39,434 nucleotides of DNA from the NCBI GenBank assembly GCA_021200955.1, contig JAJQFU010000044.1:1-39434 (forward strand), written 5' to 3'. The notes below the pieces were generated by a model. That model did not search any database and had not been told where the DNA came from. It saw only the letters and a program-made list of their open reading frames with translations. Source of the stretch: Clostridiales bacterium (GTDB taxonomy: Bacteria; Bacillota; Clostridia; Lachnospirales; CAG-274). Shown piece by piece: positions 8,670 through 18,006 of the stretch; position 1 is the stretch's first letter; each line of letters opens with the position of its first letter. Made by a program: the position numbers and the translations under genes.

Positions 8670-11600
8670 TTACACTTTCTTTACATTTTCTCTTCCCAAA
8701 AGCAAAATTAAATCGTCATAAGCGTTGGAATTAAGGGAAATTCCCTTGCTTACTGTCATAAGCCTTTTAGTGTCCTGATAATATATCTTTACAGGGGTTT
8801 GTCCCGGGTTGGCTCTCATAATCTGCTTTATTTCGGAAGGGATGTCCTTCGTCTGATTAGCCAGCTTAAGCCACAAGGCACTGCACCTGTTTTCAAGCTC
8901 CTCATAGGGAATAATTTTATTCGCCAACACCTTAGGGGGCTGATTTTCCGAAAGCTGTAACGTACCCTCCACCAAAATAACGCTGTCCTCAGCAATGTAT
9001 TTGTTAAACTTTTCATATACATTGGGAAATACTATTATTTCAATCATTCCGTAAAGGTCTTCAAGCTGAAGAAAGCACATTGTTTTATCGTTTTTGGTGA
9101 ATTTAATAGTGGCTTTGCTTATAATTCCGCCTAATTTTATTTTTTCGTTGTCCTTGACCTTTCCCTCTTCAGTGTCGTCAGATGGGAAATCAAGAGTTGA
9201 GACAGAAGCATATTTTTTTAAGGTTGCGGCATATTGTGACAGGGGATGACCACTTACATAAATCCCCAAAATTTCCTTTTCAAAGGCCAATTTCTGTTTT
9301 TCCTCAAATTCCTTTACGTTTGGAAGATGATCCTCATAGGCTGATTTGTCCTCTGAAATATCGAAAAGGTTCAGCTGACCCTCTGCGTTGTTTTTCTTCG
9401 CCTGAGTGAAGCCGTCTAAAATTTGACGGAAGCAGGTCATATAAGCGGCTCTTTTGCCTCCTAAGGAGTCAAATGCACCGCATTTAATAAGGTTTTCAAT
9501 GGCTTTTGAGTTTATCTTTCCCGACATTCTGTCAATAAAAGAGGTCAGTCTTGTAAAGTCTCCGTCTCTTTCACGGCTTGCTTCTATGTCGTCAACAACC
9601 CCTCTGCCTACAGTTTTGACAGCCGAAAGGGCATATCTTATTTTTCCGTTATTACCTCTGAAGCGGTTGCAGCTTTTGTTTATATCGGGAGGAAGAATTT
9701 CTATATTCATTCGTTTGGCTTCTTCGATATAAACCACAACCTTGCCGGGGTTGTCGATTACGCTTGTTAAAAGGGCAGCCATAAATTCAACAGGGTAATA
9801 GCACTTAAGCCATGCGGTTCTGTAAGCGACAACGGCGTATGCAGCGGCGTGGCTCTTGTTAAAGGCGTATTTGGCAAAGTCAGTCATTTCGTCGAATATG
9901 GTGTTTGCCACGTCCTCGGGAATGCCGTTTTTGATACAGCCGGGAACATCTTCACCCAAGCCGTAAATAAAGTTTTTTCGCTCCTGAGCCATAACGTCCG
10001 CTTTTTTCTTGCTCATAGCTCGGCGGACAAGATCGCTTCTGCCCCATGAATAGCCTGCTAATTCGCGGACTATCTGCATAACCTGCTCCTGATAGACAAT
10101 ACAGCCGTAGGTGGTTTTTAAAATAGGCTCAAGAGAAGGGTGAAGATATGTTATTTTGTCCTTATTGTTTTTGCCCTCAATATATTTGGGTATAAAGTCC
10201 ATAGGGCCGGGACGGTAAAGAGAAATTCCGGCGGTTATGTCCTCAAGGCTTGTGGGCTTAAGCTCCTTCATAAAGGACTGCATTCCTGCGCTTTCAAGCT
10301 GGAACACCCCGGAGGTCAGACCGGAAGAAATAAGATCAAATACCTTCTCGTCGCTGTAATCTATGCTGTCTACGGTAAGCCCCTTGTGATACTGCCGTTC
10401 AATATCGTCAAAGGCATCCTGAATTACAGTCAGGGTTCTTAAGCCCAAAAAGTCCATTTTAAGAAGCCCCAGCTCCTCCAAGGTTGTCATTGTGTACTGT
10501 GTCGTAACAACGCCCTGATTGTTGTTAAGAGGAACATATTCTATAATAGGTCTGTCGCAGATAACAATTCCCGCTGCGTGGGTTGAAGCGTGACGGGGAA
10601 GCCCTTCAAGCTTCATTGACATATCGATTAGGTTTTTGACCTGAGGGTCGTTTTCATATTCCTGCCGCAGTTCATAATTCTTTTCAAGTGCCTGCTTTAT
10701 GCTTATGTGAAGCTCCATAGGCACCATTTTGGCTATGCGGTCAACGTCGTTATAGGGGATTGCAAGGGCTCTGCCTACGTCTCTTATTGCGTTTCTTGCC
10801 GCCATAGTTCCGAAGGTGATAATCTGAGCAACCCTGTCTGAGCCGTATTTTCTGTTTACATAGTCAATAACCTCCTGACGCCGTTCATAGCAAAAGTCAA
10901 TATCAATATCGGGCATGCTTACTCTTTCGGGGTTCAAAAACCTCTCGAAAATAAGCCCGTATTTAAAGGGGTCGATGTCGGTAATTTTAAGTGCGTATGA
11001 AACAACGCTTCCTGCGGCTGAGCCTCTGCCCGGGCCGACACTTATGCCGTTTTCCTTTGCAAAACGAATAAAATCCCACGTAATAAGAAAGTAATCCACA
11101 AAGCCCATTTGCTTAATTGTGTCAAGCTCATACTGAAGCCTTTCCTTTATTTCGTCGGTGGGGTCGCCGTAACGTTCCTTTATGCCCTTTTGGGTCAGCT
11201 CACATAAATATTCATAGGCTGTTTTTCCTTCAGGAACGTCAAAAACAGGCAGCTTATATTTGTTAAATTCAAATGTAACGTTGCACTGCTCCGCAATTTT
11301 ATTTGTGTTTTCACAGGCCTCCTCGGCGTAGGGGAAAAGCGAGTACATTTCTTCGGGGGACTTAAGGTAGTAGTTTCCCCCTTCATATCTCATTCTGTTT
11401 TCGTCCAAAATATTGGTCACGGTCTGTATGCACAAAAGCAAGTCGTGAGCCGAGGCGTCGTCCCTGTTTACATAGTGAAGATCGTTTGTGGCTACAAGAG
11501 GAATGCCTGTTTCGCTTTGAATACGCATTAAGGCATTGTTTACTGTTTTCTGTTCCGCTATGCCGTGATCCTGAAGCTCCAAATAAAAGTCATCGCCGAA

Positions 11601-12101
11601 AATCCTTTGATAGGTCAAAGCCATATCCTTAGCCTTTTCATAGGTGGAGGTCAAAATTGTTTTGGCTACAGGCCCTGCGAGACAGGTTGAAAGGGCAATT
11701 AAATCGTCCTTATATTTTTTCAAAATATCAAGGTCGATTCTGGGCTTATAATAATAGCCCTCTGTCTGACCTAAAGAAACAAGCCTTGACAGGTTTTTAT
11801 AGCCGTTGTTGTTTTTGGCAAGTAAAACAAGGTGATAATAAAAATTGTCATCAGACTTTATTTTGTTAAACCTCGAGCCGCTGGCAATATAAACCTCACA
11901 GCCTATAATGGGCTTTATGCCCTGTTTTAAAGCTTCCTTATAAAAATCGATACAGCCGTACATAACGCCGTGGTCTGTTATGGCGATTGCGTCCATACCC
12001 AGCTCTTTTGTACGTGAAATAAGCTCTCCTATTTTCGAAGAGCCGTCTAAAAGACTGTATGCGGTATGAACGTGAAGATGAGTAAATTTTTTTTCTGACA
12101 T
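8670..12101 (-). CDS. dnaE: DNA polymerase III alpha subunit DnaE
   Basis: A 1143-residue replicative C-family DNA polymerase, close to the usual DnaE length. Parts in order: PHP domain at the N-terminus (LHVHTAYSLLDGS, then ITDHGVMYG); polymerase palm with PDIDIDFCYERR, which contains catalytic aspartates; the VGPGRGSAAGSVVSYAL motif; fingers with YRPGPMDFIPKYI and YQEQVMQI; a helix-hairpin-helix region; and an OB fold near 980-1060. There is no 3'-5' exonuclease domain, so it is not the PolC type that most Firmicutes carry in addition. It starts after AGCAGG and follows ktrA by only 15 bases, so it is the last gene of the ktrB-ktrA-dnaE run. No terminator was seen after the stop. Confidence 0.96.
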   Translation of the reverse strand: MSEKKFTHLHVHTAYSLLDGSSKIGELISRTKELGMDAIAITDHGVMYGCIDFYKEALKQGIKPIIGCEVYIASGSRFNKIKSDDNFYYHLVLLAKNNNGYKNLSRLVSLGQTEGYYYKPRIDLDILKKYKDDLIALSTCLAGPVAKTILTSTYEKAKDMALTYQRIFGDDFYLELQDHGIAEQKTVNNALMRIQSETGIPLVATNDLHYVNRDDASAHDLLLCIQTVTNILDENRMRYEGGNYYLKSPEEMYSLFPYAEEACENTNKIAEQCNVTFEFNKYKLPVFDVPEGKTAYEYLCELTQKGIKERYGDPTDEIKERLQYELDTIKQMGFVDYFLITWDFIRFAKENGISVGPGRGSAAGSVVSYALKITDIDPFKYGLIFERFLNPERVSMPDIDIDFCYERRQEVIDYVNRKYGSDRVAQIITFGTMAARNAIRDVGRALAIPYNDVDRIAKMVPMELHISIKQALEKNYELRQEYENDPQVKNLIDMSMKLEGLPRHASTHAAGIVICDRPIIEYVPLNNNQGVVTTQYTMTTLEELGLLKMDFLGLRTLTVIQDAFDDIERQYHKGLTVDSIDYSDEKVFDLISSGLTSGVFQLESAGMQSFMKELKPTSLEDITAGISLYRPGPMDFIPKYIEGKNNKDKITYLHPSLEPILKTTYGCIVYQEQVMQIVRELAGYSWGRSDLVRRAMSKKKADVMAQERKNFIYGLGEDVPGCIKNGIPEDVANTIFDEMTDFAKYAFNKSHAAAYAVVAYRTAWLKCYYPVEFMAALLTSVIDNPGKVVVYIEEAKRMNIEILPPDINKSCNRFRGNNGKIRYALSAVKTVGRGVVDDIEASRERDGDFTRLTSFIDRMSGKINSKAIENLIKCGAFDSLGGKRAAYMTCFRQILDGFTQAKKNNAEGQLNLFDISEDKSAYEDHLPNVKEFEEKQKLAFEKEILGIYVSGHPLSQYAATLKKYASVSTLDFPSDDTEEGKVKDNEKIKLGGIISKATIKFTKNDKTMCFLQLEDLYGMIEIIVFPNVYEKFNKYIAEDSVILVEGTLQLSENQPPKVLANKIIPYEELENRCSALWLKLANQTKDIPSEIKQIMRANPGQTPVKIYYQDTKRLMTVSKGISLNSNAYDDLILLLGRENVKKV

Positions 12102-12116
12102 ATATACGCCTGCTTT

Positions 12117-12764
12117 CTATCCCTTAAAATATTTCTGAATGTCCTTGTGGCTGCCCAAAACCAAAAGTGTTTTGTCAGGCTCTAAGGGTACGTTGGGGTC
12201 GATTACAACGCTTATTTTTCCGTCCTGCTTTGTGCCCAAAACGTTAAGGTTATAATTTTTTCTTATGTTAAGCTCGCCGATTGTTTTTCCGTACCACTTT
12301 TTGGGAATAGCCACCTCGAAAATAGCATTATTTTCGTCTAATTCAATATAGTCGAAAATGTGGTCGGTGGAATAGCGGATAGCAGTCCAGTTTGCAAGCT
12401 GTTTTTCGGGGTAAACAACCTCGTCTGCGCCGTTTCTCAGCAAAAACTTTGCGTGAACACCTCTTGCGGCCCTTGAAACAACCATTTTTGCCCCAAGCTC
12501 CTTTAAAAGAGAGGTTGTCTCCAAAGACGACTGAAAGTTATCGCCTATGGCAACTATGCACAGGTCAAAATCTCTTACGCCGAGCGACATCAAAAAAGCC
12601 TTGTTTGTGCTGTCGCCTATTTGGGCGTTTGTGACGTAGGGCAAAACGCTGTTTACGTCCTCTTCGTTTTGGTCAATCGCTATAACCTGATGACCCAAAT
12701 CATTAAGCTTTTTGGCGATATGTCTGCCGAAACGGCCTAAGCCTATTAATAAAACGGATTTCAT
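12117..12764 (-). CDS. ktrA: Potassium uptake regulatory subunit KtrA (TrkA/RCK family)
   Basis: A 215-residue cytosolic RCK protein that gates the KtrB potassium channel-like transporter. The N-terminal Rossmann domain starts LLIGLGRFGRHIAKKL (G-x-G-x-x-G) with an acidic residue at the end of strand two (VIAIDQ), so it should bind ATP/ADP or NAD(H). The C-terminal part from about residue 135 is the TrkA-C domain (FEVAIPKKWYGKTIGEL, ending LLVLGSHKDIQKYF). One Rossmann and one TrkA-C domain, at about 220 residues, is the KtrA layout rather than the doubled TrkA. A strong AAGGAGG overlaps the end of ktrB. Placement right after ktrB supports the pairing. KtrA paralogues controlled by c-di-AMP are known; no binding motif can be proven here. 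Confidence 0.92.
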   Translation of the reverse strand: MKSVLLIGLGRFGRHIAKKLNDLGHQVIAIDQNEEDVNSVLPYVTNAQIGDSTNKAFLMSLGVRDFDLCIVAIGDNFQSSLETTSLLKELGAKMVVSRAARGVHAKFLLRNGADEVVYPEKQLANWTAIRYSTDHIFDYIELDENNAIFEVAIPKKWYGKTIGELNIRKNYNLNVLGTKQDGKISVVIDPNVPLEPDKTLLVLGSHKDIQKYFKG

Positions 12765-12779
12765 AGAATTTTATCCTCC

Positions 12780-14111
12780 TTATCCCACAGTGATTTTTTC
12801 CAACGGGTACTTCGAGGGGTATTTTTTATAGCCCGAAAGTGCGGCGAAAATTACAGTTAAGCCGCCGACTCTGCCCAAAAACATAAGCAATATTAAAATC
12901 AGCTTCGAAATTACGCATAAATCCCTGGTTATTCCCAGTGTAAGCCCCACAGTACCTATTGCCGAGGCTGTTTCAAAAAGACAGGTCAAAAGGGGAAGCC
13001 CCTCTATTAATGAAATAATTACGCCGCCGGTCAAAAACAGAGACAAATACATAAAAAGTATAGCCGATGAATTTTTAACCGCTTCGTCCGAAATTCGTCT
13101 GCCGAAAAGCGAAGGGCTTTCCTTCCGCCTGAAAACCGCAAATGCGGACAAAACAATAACCGCCGCCGTTGTGGTTTTCATACCTCCGGCAGTTGACCCC
13201 GGCGAGCCGCCTATAAGCATAAGCCCTATTGTAACAAGAAGGCTCGGCTCGGACATAGCGTTTAAGTCCGATGTGTTAAAGCCTGCTGTACGTGGGCTTA
13301 CCGCTGCGAAAAGGGAAAGCAATAGCCTTTCCTTTAAGGGGTAACCCCCGAACTCAACAAAATAAAAATATACAGTGGGAAAAGCTATAAGCAGAAATGA
13401 CACAGTAAGAATTATTTTCGTCTGAAGCCTGTATTTTTTAAACCTTAAGCCGTTGGTCTTAATGTCCTCCCATGTGAGAAAGCCTATTCCGCCGACTATA
13501 ATAAGAGCCATAATGATTATATTTACGGAAGTATTGCTTTGAAAATATGTCAGTGAAGAGTAGGGCTCTTTTATGCCCATAAGATCAAAGCCTGCGTTGC
13601 AGAAAGCCGAAACGGAGTGGAAAACAGAGTAACACATACCTTTGACAAAGCCCAGCTCATTGCAGAAAACAGGGGCTAAGGCAATCGTTCCCAAAATTTC
13701 GACAGAAAAAACCACAGCAATAATGAAATGGGTAAGGGAAATTATTCCTCCCACCTGATGAGCCGCTATAGCCTCCTGCATAGTGCTTCTCTGCATAAGC
13801 CCTATCTTACGCCCCGAAAGTATGGCGAAAAACACCGAAACCGTCACAACCCCCATACCGCCTATTTGTATCATAAGCAAAATAACCCCCTGACCGAAGG
13901 GCGTAAAACAGCTTGCAGTGTCAGCTGCCGCCAAGCCCGTCACACACACCGCCGATGTAGCCGTAAAGAGGGCATCCAAAAATGAAATCCCATCAGGCGA
14001 TCTTGTGGAAAAGGGCAGAAGCAGAAGCAGTGTCCCTATAAATATAACGGGTATAAACCCCAGTGCCGCAATTTGAAGCGGCGACAATCTTATTCTTGAT
14101 ATTTTTTTCAT
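12780..14111 (-). CDS. ktrB: Potassium uptake transmembrane subunit KtrB (TrkH family)
   Basis: A 443-residue integral membrane protein that imports potassium, probably coupled to sodium. It has the four pore-loop repeats of the superfamily: TSAVCVTGL, SAFCNAGFDL, PRTAGFNTSDL and SAIGTVGLTLG, each with the filter glycine. The start at 14111 is preferred: AGGA lies upstream, MKKISRIRLS is a typical KtrB N-terminus, and its length matches the family. An in-frame extension to 14210 would translate a REP-like repeat and is rejected. The gene is first in a run with ktrA and dnaE and has a promoter at 14249-14277, so its leader is about 130 bases and contains that repeat. Confidence 0.92.
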   Translation of the reverse strand: MKKISRIRLSPLQIAALGFIPVIFIGTLLLLLPFSTRSPDGISFLDALFTATSAVCVTGLAAADTASCFTPFGQGVILLMIQIGGMGVVTVSVFFAILSGRKIGLMQRSTMQEAIAAHQVGGIISLTHFIIAVVFSVEILGTIALAPVFCNELGFVKGMCYSVFHSVSAFCNAGFDLMGIKEPYSSLTYFQSNTSVNIIIMALIIVGGIGFLTWEDIKTNGLRFKKYRLQTKIILTVSFLLIAFPTVYFYFVEFGGYPLKERLLLSLFAAVSPRTAGFNTSDLNAMSEPSLLVTIGLMLIGGSPGSTAGGMKTTTAAVIVLSAFAVFRRKESPSLFGRRISDEAVKNSSAILFMYLSLFLTGGVIISLIEGLPLLTCLFETASAIGTVGLTLGITRDLCVISKLILILLMFLGRVGGLTVIFAALSGYKKYPSKYPLEKITVG

Positions 14112-14150
14112 ATTAATCAATCCTGTAAATATTTTAGTGGTGAAGTTATC

Positions 14151-14210
14151 GTCAAGGCTCCCCTTGAGGGGAGCTGCTGAACGCAGTGAAGCTGAGAGGT
14201 GTGGCAGCAA
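14151..14210. repeat. REP-like hairpin repeat in the ktrB leader
   Basis: A compact palindrome, GCTCCCCT TG AGGGGAGC (14157-14174), is followed by GCTGCTGAACGCAGTGAAGC and then GAGAGGTGTGGCAGC. This hairpin-plus-tail pattern resembles dispersed repeats I know from gut Clostridia genomes. Only one copy is in the window, so repetition is inferred and not shown. Confidence 0.55.
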
Positions 14211-14248
14211 TCTTTTAGTTTAAATAAAGTACCCTTAAATCAATATTT

Positions 14249-14277
14249 ATTATAATATAAAATTCACGAATTGTACA
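14249..14277 (-). promoter_or_regulatory. Promoter candidate for ktrB-ktrA-dnaE
   Basis: On the minus strand TGTACA (14272-14277), 17 bases, then TATAAT (14249-14254). The -10 is perfect and the -35 matches four of six. Confidence 0.55.
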
Positions 14278-14306
14278 GTGTCTAAAACTCAAAATTATTA
14301 AAAATT

Positions 14307-14360
14307 GCAAAAAAGAAGGACTATGCACAATTCCTAAGTGAATGCGCACAGTCTTTCTTT
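14307..14360 (-). terminator. Terminator after the ABC exporter operon
   Basis: On the minus strand AAGAAAGACTGTGC pairs with GCATAGTCCTTCTT (one mismatch and one G-U), followed by TTTTTT. It closes the marR-ABC-ABC transcript. Confidence 0.8.
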
Positions 14361-14380
14361 ATAAATAGTTTGGAGAACGC

Positions 14381-16273
14381 TTAGCTTTGTTCCAAAAGAC
14401 CGGTATAAAGCTGATAATAAACGCCTTTTTCTTTAATGAGCTTATCGTGGTTGCCTCTTTCGATAATTCTGCCGTGATCCATAACCATAATAACGTCGGA
14501 GTTCTTAATGGTTGAAAGTCTGTGGGCGATTACGAAAACGGTTCTGCCCTTCATAAGGGAGTCCATACCCTCCTGAACGATTTTTTCCGTTCGTGTATCA
14601 ATCGAAGATGTAGCTTCGTCTAAAATAAGGGCAGGGGGGTTGGCTACTGCGGCACGTGCGATAGACAAAAGCTGTCTCTGACCCTGTGAAAGGTTAGAGC
14701 CGTTGTTTGTGAGCATTGTGTCATAGCCGTCGGGCAGTCTCCTTATAAACTCGTGAGCCCCCGCAAGCTTAGCTGCCGCCACAACCTCGGAATCCGTTGC
14801 GTCAAGTCTGCCGTATCTTATATTTTCTGTTACTGTTCCGGTAAAAAGGCTTGTATCCTGCAAAACCATTCCCAAAGAGCGTCTCAGCTCGCTTTTCTTG
14901 ATTTTGTTTATATTAATTCCGTCATACCTTATTTTTCCGTCCTGAATGTCATAGAAGCGGTTAATAAGGTTGGTGATTGTAGTTTTGCCTGCGCCTGTTG
15001 CCCCTACGAAGGCTACCTTTTCGCCGGGCTTTGCGTAAACCTCTATGTCGTGAAGAACTGTCTTGTCGGGGTTATAGCCGAAATCAACCTTGTCGAGAAT
15101 AATGTCGCCCTTAAGCTGAACATATTCAACCTCGCCCGTGCTTTGGTGAACGTACTTCCAAGCCCAAACGCCTGTTCTTATAGGTGATTCTTCAATTGAG
15201 CCGTCAGGTCTGAATTTAGCCCTTACAAGGCTTACCTTTCCTTCGTCCGGCTCAGGCTCTTCGTCTAAAAGCTCAAAAATTCTCTCTGCACCGGCAAGAG
15301 CCATAACGATTGAGTTAATCTGCTGAGACATATTCGAAACAGGCATATTGAAGCTTCTGTTAAGCTGCAAAAATGAAGCAAGCGAGCCTATTGTGAAGCC
15401 GCCGAAGCCGCTTATAGCCAAAACAGAGCCGAAAATAGCCGTAAAAACATAGCTTATGTTGCCTATGTTTGCCAAAATGGGCATAAGCATATTTGCGAAG
15501 CTGTTGGCGTTTTTAGCTGCGTCGAAAAGCTCATCGTTTATTTTAATAAAGTCATTGACGCTTTCCTGTTCGTGACAGAAAACCTTTACAACCTTTTGAC
15601 CCTCGATAATTTCTTCAATATAGCCGTTTACGTCGCCCAGCTTTCTCTGCTGAATGACGAAATACTTTCCGCTTAAGCCCCCGACCTTTTTGGTGACAGC
15701 AAGCATTATGCAAGCCATAACAAAGGTCATAAGGGTCAGGGGAACGCTTAACACGAACATACATATAACAACGCTTACAACAGTCATAATTCCGTTTATA
15801 AGCTGAGGAATACTCTGGCTTATAAGCTGTCTCAATGTGTCGGTGTCGTTTGTGTAAAGGCTCATAATATCGCCGTGGGCATGAGTGTCGAAATATTTAA
15901 CGGGAAGCTTCTCCATATGTGCAAACATTTCTTCACGAAGGTTTTTAAGTGTTCCCTGAGTTATTCCCACAACAATTCTGTTGTAAATAAATGCGGAGAA
16001 TACGCCTACCGCATAAATTGCCGCCATAATGCCGATTGCACCCAAAAGGGGAGCAAAATCCCTTTCACCGCTTATAATGATAGGGGTGATATAATCGTCT
16101 ATAAGGCTCTTCATAAACATAGTACCCCTAACATTTGCAAGGGCTGATATAACTATGAAAACAACAACCAAAAAACATCTGACTTTAAAATATTTAAAAA
16201 TATAACCCATTAGCCTAAAAAATATTTTAGAGGGGTTCTTTGCGCCTCTGCGTTTTTCTTTTTTATCAGCCAT
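14381..16273 (-). CDS. ABC half-exporter, catalytic-site subunit of a heterodimeric multidrug transporter
   Basis: A 630-residue fusion of a six-helix exporter membrane domain (about 20-330) and an ATPase domain (about 390-620). ATPase motifs: Walker A GATGAGKTT, signature LSQGQ, Walker B LILDEATSSID with the catalytic Glu, and H-loop IAHRLS. The signature departs from LSGGQ, while Walker B and the H-loop are canonical. The partner gene upstream shows the opposite pattern, so together they make one active and one degenerate ATP site, as in TM287/288 and BmrCD. A stretch of about 45 residues is inserted before the ATPase domain (around IRTGVWAWKYVHQ). The gene overlaps its partner by one base (TAATG). 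Substrates are probably drugs, lipids or peptides; the sequence does not tell. Confidence 0.92.
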   Translation of the reverse strand: MADKKEKRRGAKNPSKIFFRLMGYIFKYFKVRCFLVVVFIVISALANVRGTMFMKSLIDDYITPIIISGERDFAPLLGAIGIMAAIYAVGVFSAFIYNRIVVGITQGTLKNLREEMFAHMEKLPVKYFDTHAHGDIMSLYTNDTDTLRQLISQSIPQLINGIMTVVSVVICMFVLSVPLTLMTFVMACIMLAVTKKVGGLSGKYFVIQQRKLGDVNGYIEEIIEGQKVVKVFCHEQESVNDFIKINDELFDAAKNANSFANMLMPILANIGNISYVFTAIFGSVLAISGFGGFTIGSLASFLQLNRSFNMPVSNMSQQINSIVMALAGAERIFELLDEEPEPDEGKVSLVRAKFRPDGSIEESPIRTGVWAWKYVHQSTGEVEYVQLKGDIILDKVDFGYNPDKTVLHDIEVYAKPGEKVAFVGATGAGKTTITNLINRFYDIQDGKIRYDGININKIKKSELRRSLGMVLQDTSLFTGTVTENIRYGRLDATDSEVVAAAKLAGAHEFIRRLPDGYDTMLTNNGSNLSQGQRQLLSIARAAVANPPALILDEATSSIDTRTEKIVQEGMDSLMKGRTVFVIAHRLSTIKNSDVIMVMDHGRIIERGNHDKLIKEKGVYYQLYTGLLEQS

Positions 16274-18006
16274 TATTCAAGCGCCCCTTTCTGTTGTGAC
16301 TCCCAAACCTCTTTGTAGATTTCGTTGTTTGCCAAAAGCTCATCGTGAGTGCCGAAGCCGTTGACCTCGCCGTTATCCAAAACGATAATTCTGTCTGCGT
16401 CCTGAACCGAGGTTATTCTCTGAGCAATAATAAGCTTTGTTGTGTCGGGAATTTCCTCTCTGAAAGCCTTTCTTATCATAGCGTCGGTCTTTGTGTCCAC
16501 AGCCGAGGTTGAGTCGTCTAAAATAAGAATTTTGGGGTTCATAAGCAAGGCTCTTGCTATACAAAGTCTTTGCTTCTGACCGCCGGAAACGTTTACGCCG
16601 CCTTGTTCGATCCATGTGTCATAGCCGTCGGGCATTGCGCTGACAAATTCGTCCGCTTGGGCATATTTGCAGGCTTTAATGAGCTGTTCATCTGTTGCGT
16701 CTTTGTTTCCCCAGCGGAGATTGTCTTTAACCGTTCCTGAGAAAAGAACGTTTTTCTGCAATACCATAGCCACGCTGCTTCTGAGGGCGTTAAGCTCATA
16801 GTTTTTGACATTAAGACCGCCGACGAGAACCTCGCCCTCTGTGGCGTCGTAAAGTCTGGGTATAAGCTGAACAAGAGTTGACTTTGAAGAGCCTGTTCCG
16901 CCGATAATACCGATAGTTTCGCCTGAGTTGATTTTAAGGTTAATGTTTTCAAGGCACTTGTTGCCGTCCTTTTTGTATGCGAAGGAAACGTTTTTAAACT
17001 CGATTGACCCGTTTTTAATGTCGGTTATGCTGTCAACAGGAGCTGCAAGGTCTGTTTTTTCGTTAATAACCTCGGCAATTCTTTCACCCGAAGCCCTTGA
17101 CATTGAAATCATAACGAAAGCCATTGAAATTATCATAAGGCTCATAAGTATGTTCATTGTGTAGGTGAAAAGGCTCATAAGCTGACCGGTTGTCAGTGTA
17201 TCGGAGACTATCATATGAGCGCCTATCCACGAAATCAAAAGAATACAGGTATAAACAGTAAACTGAATAACAGGCATATTCGCCACAACAAGATATTCTG
17301 CCTTCAAAAACATATTGTAGACATTTTCAGCCGCAATATTGAACTTTCTGACCTCGTGATCCTCTCTGACATATGCCTTGACGGTTCTTATGCCGCTTAT
17401 ATTTTCCTGAACACTGGCATTAAGATCGTCATATTTTTCAAAAACGGCTTTGAAAGCCTTGTGGGCATGCGACATAATGAAGAAGAGAACGATGCCCAAA
17501 AAGATAATTGCCCCTACATAAACAAGAGCCAGTGAAGGTTTTATTACACAGGTCATTGCAAATGCACATATAAGCAAAAGAGGGGATCTGACGCACATTC
17601 TTATAATCATCATATATGCGTTTTGAACGTTTGTAACGTCTGTGGTAAGTCTCGTAATAAGACCCGATGTGGAATATTTATCCAAATTCGAAAAAGAAAA
17701 TTTTTGAATATTCCTAAACATAGCGGCTCTTAAATTTTTGGCAAAGCCCGACGAAGCAACCGCCGCAAAGTGACCTGCTCCTGCGCCTGCCGAAAGGCTT
17801 ATAAACGCCGCAATTATCATAACAACGCCGATTGACGCAACTCTCTTAAGGTCGCCGCCGTCAGCACCGTTTACCCCCGTATCAACTATTTTAGACATTA
17901 AAAAGGGGATGAGAATTTCCATAAAAACCTCAATCGCCACAATACAGGGGGCTAAAATAGAGGGCTTTTTAAATTCCTTAATTTCGCCCATAAGTGTCTT
18001 TAACAT
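16273..18006 (-). CDS. ABC half-exporter, degenerate-site subunit of a heterodimeric multidrug transporter
   Basis: A 577-residue membrane-plus-ATPase fusion. The membrane domain fills about 15-310 and the ATPase domain about 330-570. Walker A is GGTGSSKST (Ser where Gly is usual), the signature VSGGQ is canonical, Walker B is LILDDSTSAVD with Asp in place of the catalytic Glu, and the H-loop is IAQRIT with Gln in place of His. Its own Walker motifs therefore form the non-hydrolytic site, while its good signature completes the active site of the downstream partner. This division of labour is established for heterodimeric exporters such as TM287/288, LmrCD and BmrCD. The start overlaps the end of the marR gene by seven bases, so regulator and transporter are translated from one message. 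Confidence 0.92.
   Translation of the reverse strand: MLKTLMGEIKEFKKPSILAPCIVAIEVFMEILIPFLMSKIVDTGVNGADGGDLKRVASIGVVMIIAAFISLSAGAGAGHFAAVASSGFAKNLRAAMFRNIQKFSFSNLDKYSTSGLITRLTTDVTNVQNAYMMIIRMCVRSPLLLICAFAMTCVIKPSLALVYVGAIIFLGIVLFFIMSHAHKAFKAVFEKYDDLNASVQENISGIRTVKAYVREDHEVRKFNIAAENVYNMFLKAEYLVVANMPVIQFTVYTCILLISWIGAHMIVSDTLTTGQLMSLFTYTMNILMSLMIISMAFVMISMSRASGERIAEVINEKTDLAAPVDSITDIKNGSIEFKNVSFAYKKDGNKCLENINLKINSGETIGIIGGTGSSKSTLVQLIPRLYDATEGEVLVGGLNVKNYELNALRSSVAMVLQKNVLFSGTVKDNLRWGNKDATDEQLIKACKYAQADEFVSAMPDGYDTWIEQGGVNVSGGQKQRLCIARALLMNPKILILDDSTSAVDTKTDAMIRKAFREEIPDTTKLIIAQRITSVQDADRIIVLDNGEVNGFGTHDELLANNEIYKEVWESQQKGALE

Noticed and set aside
9454-9732. Plus-strand frames inside dnaE (this and several others)
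   Set aside because: They are antisense shadows of a well-conserved polymerase with no start signals.
14112-14210. N-terminal extension of KtrB
   Set aside because: It translates a REP-like hairpin repeat, has no family similarity, and a better start with a ribosome binding site lies at 14111.
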